A stretch of DNA of 64,000 bases from Ruminococcus_G sp050944435 (lineage in GTDB: Bacteria > Bacillota > Clostridia > Lachnospirales > Lachnospiraceae), in NCBI GenBank assembly GCA_050944435.1, contig JBMNRB010000008.1, forward strand, positions 44,589-108,588, written 5' to 3'. The stretch's first letter is position 1. The number at the start of each line of letters is the position of its first letter. The notes beneath the pieces are model-generated. The model worked only from the letters and a program-made list of their open reading frames with translations. It was not told where the DNA came from and made no database searches. This document shows, piece after piece, positions 17,554 to 25,694 of this stretch. The position numbers and the translations under genes are program-made.

Positions 17554-18729
17554 TTATGCCGTTTTTATGTAAGGCTTGCCGGATTTTTCCATTGCATAGA
17601 TCAATCGCACAAGTTTCTTTGTGGCATGAGTGATGGCAACGTTGTAGTGTTTTCCTTCAGAAATCTTCTTCTGAAGATATGCGCCGAATGTTTCATCCCA
17701 GTGGCAAACGTACTTGGCAGCATTGATCAGGGCAAAACGCAGATAGCGTGATCCCCGCTTTTCCATATGGGAATAAGAGGATTCCAACTGCCCGGATTGA
17801 TAGGTGGATGGAGAAGCTCCGGCGTATGCCAGGATCTTATCCGGTGAATCAAAGCGGGAGAAATCCCCGATTTCAGCCAGGATCATGGCGCCCATGCGGT
17901 AGCCTATTCCGGGAATGGTCAGGATTGGGGAAGAAATCTGGTCCATAATCCGTTTGATTTCGGCTTCGATTTCTGTAATCTCAGAATCCAGTTCACCAAT
18001 CAGTCGGAGTGTGTGCCTTAATTCCAGAGACTTGGCAGGCATGTCAGAGCCGATGGAGACTCTGGCAGCATCCCGTATTTCAATCGCTTTCTCCCTGCTG
18101 TAACGACCTTTGGAGGCGTTTTCCAACAGCTTCGTCAGGTGGGTTAGATGGCAGAAAGCAATCTTCCCGGCGGAAGGAAGTTCATAAAGCAGGGCGTAAA
18201 TGGAAGCGATATGAAGTGTGGGAACAAGTTTTTCCAATTCGGGGAAGAGAATGGTAACAAGCCTGGAGACAGACTGTTTAAGCTGAGCACGTTCCTGAAC
18301 CTTATCAAAACGATAACGAGTGAGTGACTTTAACTCCTCGTTGTGGTAAGATGTGTCTGAGTAGGACTTCAAGTTCACATCAGACATGAGCATCATAGCA
18401 ATGGTTCGTGCATCGACCTTATCCGTTTTCGTCTTTCTAAGGCTGAGACTTTTTCTGTAAAGATTTGTGTGGAGCGGATTGATGACGAAGGTGGTCAGAC
18501 CTTTGTCAATGAGATAACCGAGCAGGTTGTAAGAGTAGTGTCCAGTGGCTTCCAGTCCTACTTTTATATTGGGCACATCTGAGGAAGTGGATTGGATCTT
18601 GGAAAAAAGATCGTCAAAACCATCCCGATTATTCTGAATGGTAAAAACGGGAAAGAGGACTTCACCATCTGAATTTGTGATGAAGCAGTCATGCTTATCC
18701 TTAGCGACATCAATTCCAACGTAGATCAT
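17554..18729 (-). CDS. IS110-family transposase (DEDD recombinase)
   Basis: 391 residues. The RuvC-like N-terminal domain shows YVGIDVAKDKHDCF, GLEATGHY and KTDKVDARTIA, giving the DEDD acidic residues. The C-terminal Transposase_20 domain has IPGIGYRMGAMILAEIGD and the SPSTYQSG stretch with the candidate catalytic serine. Members of this family insert through a bridge RNA made from the noncoding end. ATG 18729 is chosen by homology (MIYVGID) and follows GAAGGAG. The frame is intact, so it may be active. Confidence 0.93.
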   Translation of the reverse strand: MIYVGIDVAKDKHDCFITNSDGEVLFPVFTIQNNRDGFDDLFSKIQSTSSDVPNIKVGLEATGHYSYNLLGYLIDKGLTTFVINPLHTNLYRKSLSLRKTKTDKVDARTIAMMLMSDVNLKSYSDTSYHNEELKSLTRYRFDKVQERAQLKQSVSRLVTILFPELEKLVPTLHIASIYALLYELPSAGKIAFCHLTHLTKLLENASKGRYSREKAIEIRDAARVSIGSDMPAKSLELRHTLRLIGELDSEITEIEAEIKRIMDQISSPILTIPGIGYRMGAMILAEIGDFSRFDSPDKILAYAGASPSTYQSGQLESSYSHMEKRGSRYLRFALINAAKYVCHWDETFGAYLQKKISEGKHYNVAITHATKKLVRLIYAMEKSGKPYIKTA

Positions 18730-18927
18730 AAGAAAACTCCTTCGTAAAAGATTTAGATACTGTAGGGATCCACAGAGCTCTCTGCGCTTGTAACCTCGTT
18801 CTAAATCAACCGTCATGCGGTATCTAACTGATTAACAACGATACAAAGAGACTGTGGTTGGAGCCTTTACAAAACCATCAAGTGGTAGGAGAAACAAACC
18901 AATCCACAGTATCTCCAAACAGTATAG
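18730..18927 (-). ncRNA. Candidate IS110 bridge RNA
   Basis: In the IS110 subgroup the noncoding left end upstream of the transposase encodes the guide RNA that pairs with donor and target DNA. Here two long-range stems are visible: GAGA..CTGTGG (18904-18915) with CCACAGTCTC (18848-18857), and GATTTAGA/TCTAAATC (18750-18757 with 18800-18807). Each encloses a loop of 40-odd bases that could hold the binding loops. Assignment rests on position and foldability only. Confidence 0.5.
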
Positions 18928-19227
18928 CATATCCTTTTTGTGTCTGCCATTGGGTTGCTGGGTAGAGATGACTGTATTGGAAATGGCGTGTAGCTTATCC
19001 AGTCCCTCATTGATTCCCTTATTGGAGAAGTCTCCGAATATATACATTCTTTCAATATTGTACTTTTCATCAAGATTCTTTCGCCATGAGATCGGATCGG
19101 GGGCTATGTGGAATAAATTGCGGCAAGAATAGTACCAGTGTTCATAATCTACAAAGACAATAGCCTTCTTATAGTCCAGCACGGGTTCTACATCTTTATG
19201 CGAAAATAAGTTCTTAAATAAATTCAT
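18928..19227 (-). pseudogene. NYN-domain protein, 3' end cut by IS110
   Basis: Residues IVFVDYEHWYYSC and YIFGDFSNKG match the start of NYN (PIN-like) nuclease domains with their metal-binding aspartates. After KKDM the expected continuation (an Asp-containing helix) is replaced by sequence read from the insertion element, and the frame stops at 18832. It is the most distal gene of the leftward lysogeny module. The product is probably inactive. Confidence 0.7.
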
Positions 19228-19242
19228 AGATGTACCTCGTGT

Positions 19243-19554
19243 CTATTCTTCTTCATCCGTTTCAATAATGCCAAAATCAATCAGAATATTCTCTGGTGCA
19301 TTTGGAGGAGAGACCACACCAAGCATTTCATAGTTATATCTTTTTACCCGCCGATAAGAGCCAATCTCTTCCGGGGCATTAGCCCATGCATCGCATTTAT
19401 CGTATTCTGGCGAGTTGGTGAGTTCATCAGTTACAGCCTTGACGAGTGCAGGCGTTACATCATCGATGTCTTTTCCGTACTCTACAGCGATCAGCGTGTG
19501 TTTCTTTACTTGCTTATCTAAGTCTCCAAGAGACCGGTATACTTTGTACTTCAT
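19243..19554 (-). CDS. Conserved hypothetical protein of the lysogeny module
   Basis: 103 residues, acidic, no signal peptide or membrane segment. It opens MKYKVYRSLGDLDKQVKKHT and ends with several acidic residues. AGGAGG precedes the ATG. It lies 11 bases from the next gene upstream in the leftward operon. I do not recognise a function. Confidence 0.7.
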   Translation of the reverse strand: MKYKVYRSLGDLDKQVKKHTLIAVEYGKDIDDVTPALVKAVTDELTNSPEYDKCDAWANAPEEIGSYRRVKRYNYEMLGVVSPPNAPENILIDFGIIETDEEE

Positions 19555-19565
19555 TTGTAGTCCTC

Positions 19566-19838
19566 CTATGCCACTTTTCTTTCAACAAACCATCGGCCGA
19601 TATTGTTTCCGGTGAGAGAGCAGTTCCTTTCAAAGAAAAGATAACTCTGCTGGCCGTTGATCCACACCGTGTAACGATCCCCCTGTCCTCCGGCTCTGGC
19701 AGCAGCAGCGGGCCGTATATCAGAGACACGGTCAATTTCGTATTTATGCCCGTCTTCCCATGTGATCTGTCGTGGAAGCATGACACCATCATTACGAAAG
19801 CTGACGATCACATCCACATACACTTTTATATCATTCAT
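19566..19838 (-). CDS. Conserved hypothetical protein of mobile elements
   Basis: 90 residues beginning MNDIKVYVDVIVSFRNDG, with a GGAGGTG site just before the ATG. I recognise the pattern ITWEDGHKYEIDRV ... GGQGDRYTV ... NNIGRWFVE as a small beta-rich protein recurrent in Clostridia mobile elements. Role unknown. The start at 19838 replaces longer upstream in-frame options lacking ribosome sites. Confidence 0.7.
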   Translation of the reverse strand: MNDIKVYVDVIVSFRNDGVMLPRQITWEDGHKYEIDRVSDIRPAAAARAGGQGDRYTVWINGQQSYLFFERNCSLTGNNIGRWFVERKVA

Positions 19839-19848
19839 GGCGCACCTC

Positions 19849-20838
19849 CTACGGATTACAACGTCCGCACGGTTCATAACCCATTGCAATGACTTCATCC
19901 CTTGTTCCAGTGAATTCCTCCTTATTGCTGTCACTCATCTGATCCACACTGGAGCAGGAAGGATCGTGGAACTTATGGGAATTGGTATTCAAAATATAGG
20001 TTACTTCGCTATTTTCCGCAGAACTGGATTGAGAGGTGTCGTTTGGAGATTCGGCACCAGAACCGGTGTCCAGCCAACTTTCTCCGGTAGCATAATCAAT
20101 TCCGACACCGGGTTGTGCATTGTAGCAATAAACATTGAAGAGAATGCCTTCTCCATTATCTTCTACAGATTTGGCCTCCATGTGAACACCGCTGGCCACC
20201 AGATTGTTCCCTTCAAAAATGGGGGTGACACGATACAGAACATGGTTCCCGGTTTCTTTTATGTAGTCGGCAACCATATTTTCAAATGGAAGCATCCCCT
20301 CTACATTTAAATATCGAGTACCTGTGATCAGGTTGTTTTCATTGGCATTTTCCGCTGTAAGTTGATAGCCAATCAGGTGGCAGCGGTTGTACAAATACTT
20401 CCCATCCACACAATCATATTTTACAGTGTGCCAACCGGACGGCTTTACCTGTCCAATGGAGCCACGATCCTCTGTGGGCATCAGATCCGTTCCGATACAG
20501 GCATAAGCAACACCGCATCGTCCCAGAGAATCTAAATTGCTGTATTCTTCAAAAGAAGAAGTTGTGAGATCTGCGTCAGTAAAATCCGGAACGTTATCGT
20601 TGATGGCTACATACGGTTCTCCTGAAAAATCCGGGATACTGCTTAGATCTATGGTCGGGGTGGTTTCAGGAGCAGGCTGTGTATCTTCTTGATGAGCAGT
20701 TTCCTCAGTTGTAGGAGTTGTTGTCTGAGTTGAAGTACTTGGAGCATTGTCAGTATCAGCTGCTATTCCACTACATCCAGTGAAACAAAGAAGAACTGCC
20801 AGTAAAAGCGGTAGGAGTGTCTTTGACAGTTTACGCAT
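19849..20838 (-). CDS. Surface DNA/RNA non-specific endonuclease lipoprotein
   Basis: Signal peptide with lipobox FTGC (Cys22), a Thr/Pro-rich linker, then a beta-beta-alpha-metal nuclease domain of EndA/NucA type with YNRCHLIGYQL (catalytic His in the DRGH-like position) and the metal Asn in NLITGTRYLN. The C-terminal ~50 residues (YILNTNSHKFHDPSC and EPCGRCNP) form a small Cys-rich domain seen in related proteins. ATG 20838 follows TGGAGGT by 8 bases. Located outside the membrane, it should degrade incoming nucleic acid. Confidence 0.85.
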   Translation of the reverse strand: MRKLSKTLLPLLLAVLLCFTGCSGIAADTDNAPSTSTQTTTPTTEETAHQEDTQPAPETTPTIDLSSIPDFSGEPYVAINDNVPDFTDADLTTSSFEEYSNLDSLGRCGVAYACIGTDLMPTEDRGSIGQVKPSGWHTVKYDCVDGKYLYNRCHLIGYQLTAENANENNLITGTRYLNVEGMLPFENMVADYIKETGNHVLYRVTPIFEGNNLVASGVHMEAKSVEDNGEGILFNVYCYNAQPGVGIDYATGESWLDTGSGAESPNDTSQSSSAENSEVTYILNTNSHKFHDPSCSSVDQMSDSNKEEFTGTRDEVIAMGYEPCGRCNP

Positions 20839-21247
20839 GGTCATATACCTCCATTGTAATCTTTTCATGGGAAGATCCAGTGAAATCCTCTGTGCGGATT
20901 AATTTCCATTCCGGTTTTTGTACATCAATATCGAAATAGAAATCGCCGGGGTATTTCCGGTTCCATTTAAAGAGAATGATCTGTTCAGCCCACTTTTCAA
21001 AATGTGCGACAGATACATCCTCCACAAAACAATACTCGCCGGGAGCGGCTTCCCACATAAAGCGGTCGTCTATATTCAGTTGTGGAGCGGTACAACCATC
21101 AAACTGCTTGGCAGAGTAGTGATCCATCCACAATAACTTGCCAGCGGTCAGTGAGAGGATCTTTTCTCGTAGTACCTTGTCCTGACTCTGGCGGCGATGG
21201 TTGAACATCATGCCGTTTTTATCGTCAACGGCGGCGATTATTATCAT
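20831..21247 (-). CDS. Conserved hypothetical protein (MIIIAAVDDKNGMMFN family)
   Basis: 138 residues. The opening IIIAAVDDKNGMMFNHRRQS is distinctive; homologues are sometimes labelled ribonuclease Z without good reason. ATG 21247 is preferred over an upstream start at 21313 that would run back into the peptidase gene. Its 3' end overlaps the nuclease gene by eight bases, so the two are translationally coupled. Function unknown. Confidence 0.75.
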   Translation of the reverse strand: MIIIAAVDDKNGMMFNHRRQSQDKVLREKILSLTAGKLLWMDHYSAKQFDGCTAPQLNIDDRFMWEAAPGEYCFVEDVSVAHFEKWAEQIILFKWNRKYPGDFYFDIDVQKPEWKLIRTEDFTGSSHEKITMEVYDHA

Positions 21248-21272
21248 AGTGATACCTTCTTTCTTGGCCGGA

Positions 21273-21800
21273 TCAGATATGGATTTTTCTGAAAAACCGG
21301 CTGTCTGGATCATACGGGATATTGAAATCGTACCCCAGTTTATTCATTTCCTGTAGTTTAATCAGCATAAGATTGATGTCTGATCCCATCTGCTGGGCAA
21401 TCTGTACCACATCGTAGCCGGAACGGGCTAAGTCATACACTTCTTCATTATCTAAAAGAATATGGGAAGCGAAAGCATTCGCCTCATATTCCGTGGTGTC
21501 CTTCATCTGGAAAAGAGTAAACTCTTTTAAGCCGTCCTTTGATTCTTTTGCCCGATCCCGATGTTCTGCGTCATGACCTAATTCGTGGGCAATCACCATC
21601 TGACGGAGATAATACTCCATACGGGGATTTAGAAATATGAGGCGGTGATTCCAGCGGAAGGTGTACATACCGAGCAGGTCTTTAAAAGACGGCTCGTCGA
21701 AAATCCATATGCCGATATCCTTTGCAATTTTTTCTGCATCTCTTGTGCCGGACTGACGGACAAGAGTATTTGCCTTTTGGTAAATAGCCTTTGAGTTCAA
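21273..21800 (-). CDS. ImmA/IrrE-type metallopeptidase
   Basis: 175 residues with the zinc motif HELGH in VIAHELGHDAEH and the downstream NAFASHILL. In phages and conjugative elements such peptidases cleave the cognate repressor to switch on lytic or transfer genes. It directly follows the repressor gene in the same leftward operon, fitting an ImmA/ImmR pair. Confidence 0.88.
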   Translation of the reverse strand: MNSKAIYQKANTLVRQSGTRDAEKIAKDIGIWIFDEPSFKDLLGMYTFRWNHRLIFLNPRMEYYLRQMVIAHELGHDAEHRDRAKESKDGLKEFTLFQMKDTTEYEANAFASHILLDNEEVYDLARSGYDVVQIAQQMGSDINLMLIKLQEMNKLGYDFNIPYDPDSRFFRKIHI

Positions 21801-21846
21801 TTTTACACCTCCTCAATCGTATCATACCAAAATGGGTGTCCAATAA

Positions 21847-22263
21847 TCAGGACTCAGATTTCCGGCGATACTTCTTCGGGGTGTATTTTTTATTGTCTTC
21901 TTTGCAGGCCCAGTAGGCTTTCTGCAGAGCAAGCATGACGGCATCTTTATCTTCTTCAGATAATTCACCACCAGCGAACATTCCGGACAGTTCTGTGACC
22001 AGCTGTTCTGCCTGATGTTTTCCTCTGGAGCCATAGCGCTCTGCTGCACTCGTGACAAAATTCTCGTCTTCTGTTAGAAGATAGTTCTGATCAATATTAA
22101 AGAAATCGGCTAATCGAGAATACACTTCTCGGTCTCTGGGATATCTTCCATCAATTTCATAACCTATATATGTCCTTTCCGATACTCCGCAAGCCTTAGC
22201 AGTCTCTTTTTGTGATACGCCTTTTTGGGTGCGAAGCTGTTTCAGCTTTTCTCCGAATTTCAT
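21847..22263 (-). CDS. Cro/CI-family phage repressor
   Basis: 138 residues. Helix-turn-helix at about residues 8-58 (LRTQKGVSQKETAKACGVSE). The C-terminal half is charged and helical, without a LexA-type Ser-Lys protease, so inactivation probably needs the neighbouring ImmA-like peptidase. ATG 22263 follows AGGAGG. It faces the repeated operator sequences upstream. Confidence 0.88.
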   Translation of the reverse strand: MKFGEKLKQLRTQKGVSQKETAKACGVSERTYIGYEIDGRYPRDREVYSRLADFFNIDQNYLLTEDENFVTSAAERYGSRGKHQAEQLVTELSGMFAGGELSEEDKDAVMLALQKAYWACKEDNKKYTPKKYRRKSES

Positions 22264-22290
22264 AATGGCCTCCTTTGTGAAATGAAATTG

Positions 22291-22379
22291 AATTGCAAGT
22301 CTGCTATTGACAACTGCAACTCGATTGCATATAATCAAATACATGAAACTAAGTTGCAAGTATATTGTAAGTTAATTGC
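22291..22379. promoter_or_regulatory. Lysogeny operator region with TTGCA repeats
   Basis: Five copies of a TTGCAA/TTGCAT half-site in 90 bases (ATTGCAAG 22292, TGCAAC 22315, ATTGCAT 22324, GTTGCAAG 22353, ATTGCATA 22374) lie between the divergent repressor and polymerase genes. They overlap promoters in both directions and are the likely binding sites of the repressor. Confidence 0.65.
22307..22335 (+). promoter_or_regulatory. Consensus rightward promoter
   Basis: TTGACA (22307-22312), 17 bases, TATAAT (22330-22335): a perfect vegetative consensus. Two operator half-sites lie in its spacer. It reads into the DNA polymerase IV gene. Confidence 0.8.
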
Positions 22380-22407
22380 ATACATTTGTCAAGAGGAGGC
22401 TTTTAAA

Positions 22408-23649
22408 ATGTCGGAACGAGTCATTTTACATAGTGATTTGAACTGTTTCTATGCCAGTGTGGAGATGATGATGAATCCGTCACTCAGAGGAAAAGCCGTG
22501 GCCGTGTGCGGAGCGACAGAAGATCGGCACGGTATTGTGCTGGCAAAATCAGAGGCTGCTAAGAAAGCAGGTGTCAAAACAGGAATGGTCAATTGGGAAG
22601 CAAAACAGCTTTGCCCCGATCTCATCATGGTACCGCCGCATTACGAGCAGTATTTGAAATACAGTAAATTAGCTCGTGCCATTTACCAGAGATATACAGA
22701 TCAGGTAGAACCATACGGAATGGATGAGTGCTGGCTTGATATTACAGGCAGCCAGCGTATCTGTGGTAATGGGATGGAAGCAGCGGAAAATATCCGGCGA
22801 ACCATGAAGGCTGAACTAGGACTGACGGTATCCATTGGTGTTTCCTATAATAAGATTTTCGCTAAGCTAGGCAGCGATATGAAGAAACCGGATGCGATTA
22901 CGGAAATCACGAAAGAAAATTATATAGAAAAGGTGTGGCCCCTCCCAGCCTCTGATCTGCTCTATGTCGGCAGAGCTACAACAGCAAAATTGGCCCGATA
23001 CGGGATTTATACCATTGGAGATATTGCAGCTGCAGATCCCGATTTTCTTCGCAGCATCCTTGGTGTGAACGGTCTGGCCATTTGGAAGTATGCGGCTGGC
23101 CGAGATGATTCCCGTGTGATGCATAAGGATTTTGTATCTCCGATTAAATCGGTAGGACACGGGATTACCTGTTATGCGGATTTGGAGACACCGGAAGAAG
23201 TCTGGAAAGTAATCTTGGAACTGTCGCAGGATATAGGTCATAAACTTCGTCTTCATGAATTATCGGCCACAGGTGTTCAGATTTCTATCCGTGGCAACGA
23301 TTTGTGCAGCCGACAATTTCAAACCAAATTGTCACACTCCACCCAGACGCCACTTGTGATCGCTCGGAAAGCCAGAGACCTTTTTGAACTGAATTATAAC
23401 TGGGCAACACCAGTACGGGCGGTCTGTGTTCGTGCGATTAACCTAGTGCCGCAGGGGCAGCCAGAGCAGATCGATCTCTTTACGGACATATCGTATCTTG
23501 ATCGCCTGAATAAGCTGGATCTGGCCATTGAGGAAATCCGTAGGAGATTTGGCAAGCGGGCTGTGTTTTCCGCATGTCTGATGGGAGATTTGAAGATGCC
23601 GGGAGATGGTCGTGAACTGGTTGTCATGCCCGGAATGATGGGACATTAG
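22408..23649 (+). CDS. Y-family DNA polymerase (Pol IV/UmuC-like)
   Basis: 413 residues. Catalytic fingers/palm motifs VILHSDLNCFYASVE and YGMDECWLDITG supply the metal-binding acidic residues; a helix-hairpin-helix thumb (YGIYTIGDIAAADPDFL) and little-finger domain follow. It performs error-prone bypass synthesis. As the first rightward gene under the repressor, it would be made when the phage is induced by DNA damage. GAGGAGG precedes the ATG. Confidence 0.93.
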   Translation: MSERVILHSDLNCFYASVEMMMNPSLRGKAVAVCGATEDRHGIVLAKSEAAKKAGVKTGMVNWEAKQLCPDLIMVPPHYEQYLKYSKLARAIYQRYTDQVEPYGMDECWLDITGSQRICGNGMEAAENIRRTMKAELGLTVSIGVSYNKIFAKLGSDMKKPDAITEITKENYIEKVWPLPASDLLYVGRATTAKLARYGIYTIGDIAAADPDFLRSILGVNGLAIWKYAAGRDDSRVMHKDFVSPIKSVGHGITCYADLETPEEVWKVILELSQDIGHKLRLHELSATGVQISIRGNDLCSRQFQTKLSHSTQTPLVIARKARDLFELNYNWATPVRAVCVRAINLVPQGQPEQIDLFTDISYLDRLNKLDLAIEEIRRRFGKRAVFSACLMGDLKMPGDGRELVVMPGMMGH

Positions 23650-23695
23650 CAATAGTTGTCTTACAAATGTTAGCAATCAATATTCTGCATAGCCG

Positions 23696-23723
23696 TTGAC
23701 AACATACTGCGTTTTGCTATAAT
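23696..23723 (+). promoter_or_regulatory. Vegetative promoter before the DUF6076 gene
   Basis: TTGACA (23696-23701), 16-base spacer, TATAAT (23718-23723), about 85 bases before the start codon. Confidence 0.65.
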
Positions 23724-23808
23724 GTTATCAAGAAATAAAAAGAACTTCGATTGTTTACAATATAAGAATTGTAGAACGTCAAAGCTATTGATAACAGGAG
23801 GATGCACA

Positions 23809-24834
23809 ATGGATATCGGTCTGAATGTAGAATTTGATGGGAAAAAGAATACTGTGATAGAGGGAGACATCATAAAGGAATATCCGATAGGTGGAATGAT
23901 CTGTGAGTATGCCCGCCTGCGCCCTACAGAGCTGAAACCATTAATTATGGACAATCCATTTTTTCAGGATACGGATTTGAAAGAAAATGGAGGCAAGGCT
24001 CTGATGAGTTTGTACGAGGCCATGCTTGAAAAGTACGGTGTGATTACGGCCGTAATGGTACTTACCGATATTTCTGATATTATGACAGATCTGAACCTAG
24101 CAAGTGAAGAGGAACGGAAAAATCTACTTGATACTCTTAATGAAGATAATCAGGTAAAAGACTTCATATTAGAAAATACTGGTTTCAGCGAATTCGGTAT
24201 TACAACGATAGGACAGGCTTTATTGGCATCCTATTGCGGTTATGCGAACAGTTATGTTGCTTTTAAATATTCCTTCAACATGCTTGTGACGGAAAATGAG
24301 TATGATACAGAGCAAGTGATGAGATTTTGGGATCTTTATTCTTCCAATGTGGAGTTTCAACATATAGGATTCCAAATCATGTATTTTGATAATGCATTCC
24401 ATTCTGTTTATACGATTAAGTCTTCCGTGTCGCTTATTCTTTTTGAAGCTGCTCATGCGCTGGAAACAAATACAAAGTTTGTAAAGTGTAAAAATTGTGG
24501 GTATTATTTTGTGCCAATGGGGCGTTCCGATTCCAAATATTGTGGGTATCCATCACCACAGGACGCAAACAAAAATTGTAGGGATATCGGGGCCAATGCA
24601 ACTCAGGCAAAAAAGATGAAAAATGATACAATTACACAGGAATACAGGAGACTGTACATGCGGCTGAAAATGGCGCTTAAGCGTCATCCAGAGGATCAGG
24701 AACTGGCCAGCCGCCTGAAAGAGTTGACTGACGGTATGAAAGAACGAAGGAAACTCTTGAAAAACGGAGAAATGTATCCTGATGATATACTGGAATGGAT
24801 TTTTTCATTTGACAACAAGCTTGAAAAGAAATGA
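23809..24834 (+). CDS. DUF6076-like zinc-ribbon protein
   Basis: 341 residues, cytosolic. The C-terminal third has CKNCGYYFVPMGRSDSKYCG and a further Cys in NCRD, a zinc-binding pattern shared with DUF6076 proteins, then a basic helical tail. GGAGG lies before ATG 23809. The gene has its own promoter and sits between the polymerase and replication genes. Function unknown, nucleic-acid binding is plausible. Confidence 0.65.
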   Translation: MDIGLNVEFDGKKNTVIEGDIIKEYPIGGMICEYARLRPTELKPLIMDNPFFQDTDLKENGGKALMSLYEAMLEKYGVITAVMVLTDISDIMTDLNLASEEERKNLLDTLNEDNQVKDFILENTGFSEFGITTIGQALLASYCGYANSYVAFKYSFNMLVTENEYDTEQVMRFWDLYSSNVEFQHIGFQIMYFDNAFHSVYTIKSSVSLILFEAAHALETNTKFVKCKNCGYYFVPMGRSDSKYCGYPSPQDANKNCRDIGANATQAKKMKNDTITQEYRRLYMRLKMALKRHPEDQELASRLKELTDGMKERRKLLKNGEMYPDDILEWIFSFDNKLEKK

Positions 24835-24864
24835 ATTTCTATCGCTGTTTAGGAGGTGTTGCCG

Positions 24865-25086
24865 ATGATAGACAGTAAAGATAAATTAAAAGGACAGATC
24901 CCTTTTCCCTGCTGTCCTAAGGAAAAGGCGATGGTGTATGAGAGTTCTCATGGACGGGCTTCATATAAATGCCCGAATTGCGGGAAGTTTTCTATCTTCG
25001 ATTTCGATGAGATGAAAGCATACCCAGCGAAAGCGGTCAAAGGTGCCGCTCATAAATTTCATATTGAAAAGCTGAGTATTGACTGA
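24865..25086 (+). CDS. Small zinc-ribbon protein
   Basis: 73 residues with CC near residue 16 and CPNCGKFSIFD near 40, forming one four-Cys zinc ribbon. ATG 24865 follows AGGAGG. A strong terminator closes this operon. No specific role recognised. Confidence 0.65.
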   Translation: MIDSKDKLKGQIPFPCCPKEKAMVYESSHGRASYKCPNCGKFSIFDFDEMKAYPAKAVKGAAHKFHIEKLSID

Positions 25087-25117
25087 GCCAATAGGAGTCC
25101 ATAGGAGACTACCGCCG

Positions 25118-25178
25118 AGCCGGGGTACGCAGACACAGCAAAGGAATGCTGTTTGTTTGCCGTACCCCGGCTTTTTTT
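25118..25178 (+). terminator. Rho-independent terminator
   Basis: AGCCGGGGTACG (25118-25129) pairs with CGTACCCCGGCT (25161-25172), and seven T follow. The loop contains a smaller stem. Confidence 0.9.
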
Positions 25179-25333
25179 CGTTTTCAGCCAGAGTAATCGT
25201 TATTAAGAAAATGACGAGAGAAAAAGAGAATATACAAGCAGGAAGTTTTGAAAAAAAGTTTTTAAACCGGGCAAAAGGTGTCCGGTTTAACCCCTAGATT
25301 ATAGACAACGAAGCGAAAGGAGGTGTGAACACG

Positions 25334-25654
25334 ATGAGACCCAATGAACGGCGGGCGGCAATTCTGGATGCGCTTTGCATCCGGCGGCAGGATACGATAG
25401 CCAATCTGGCAGAAGAATTCGGTGTGAACGAAAAGACGATCCGCCGGGATATTGAGGAACTGTCGTGTTCATACCCCATTGAGACAGTGCGTGGCCGTTA
25501 CGGCGGAGGGGTGAAGGTGATGGACTGGTACCACCAAAACCGCAAGACACTCTCCCCGGAACAGGCGGCGCTTCTGAAAAAGCTGGCTCCGGGATTGGAA
25601 GGCCACGATCTCGAAGTCATGAATAGCATTATTTCTCAGTTCGCTCCGTACTAA
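25334..25654 (+). CDS. HTH_11/DeoR-type DNA-binding protein
   Basis: 106 residues. The first 60 form a winged helix-turn-helix (ILDALCIRRQDTIANLAEEF then GVNEKTIRRDIEEL) like WYL/DeoR regulators, but no ligand domain follows. AAAGGAGG precedes ATG 25334. First gene of the replication operon, so it may control it. Confidence 0.75.
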   Translation: MRPNERRAAILDALCIRRQDTIANLAEEFGVNEKTIRRDIEELSCSYPIETVRGRYGGGVKVMDWYHQNRKTLSPEQAALLKKLAPGLEGHDLEVMNSIISQFAPY

Positions 25655-25694
25655 CACGGGAACACCCCCGAATGATTATGAAAGGTACAGGTGA

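Larger units (their letters stand above)
17554..18927 (-). mobile_element. IS110-family insertion sequence
   Basis: Comprises the transposase gene and about 198 bases of noncoding DNA upstream of it. The right junction near 18927 is inferred from the NYN protein frame, which loses family sequence right after KKDM. The left end, downstream of the transposase stop, is not precisely defined because IS110 elements usually lack terminal inverted repeats. Confidence 0.75.

Noticed and set aside
25118..25178. Possible small regulatory RNA with a long hairpin
   Set aside because: Position after an operon end and the clean poly-T make a terminator the simpler reading.
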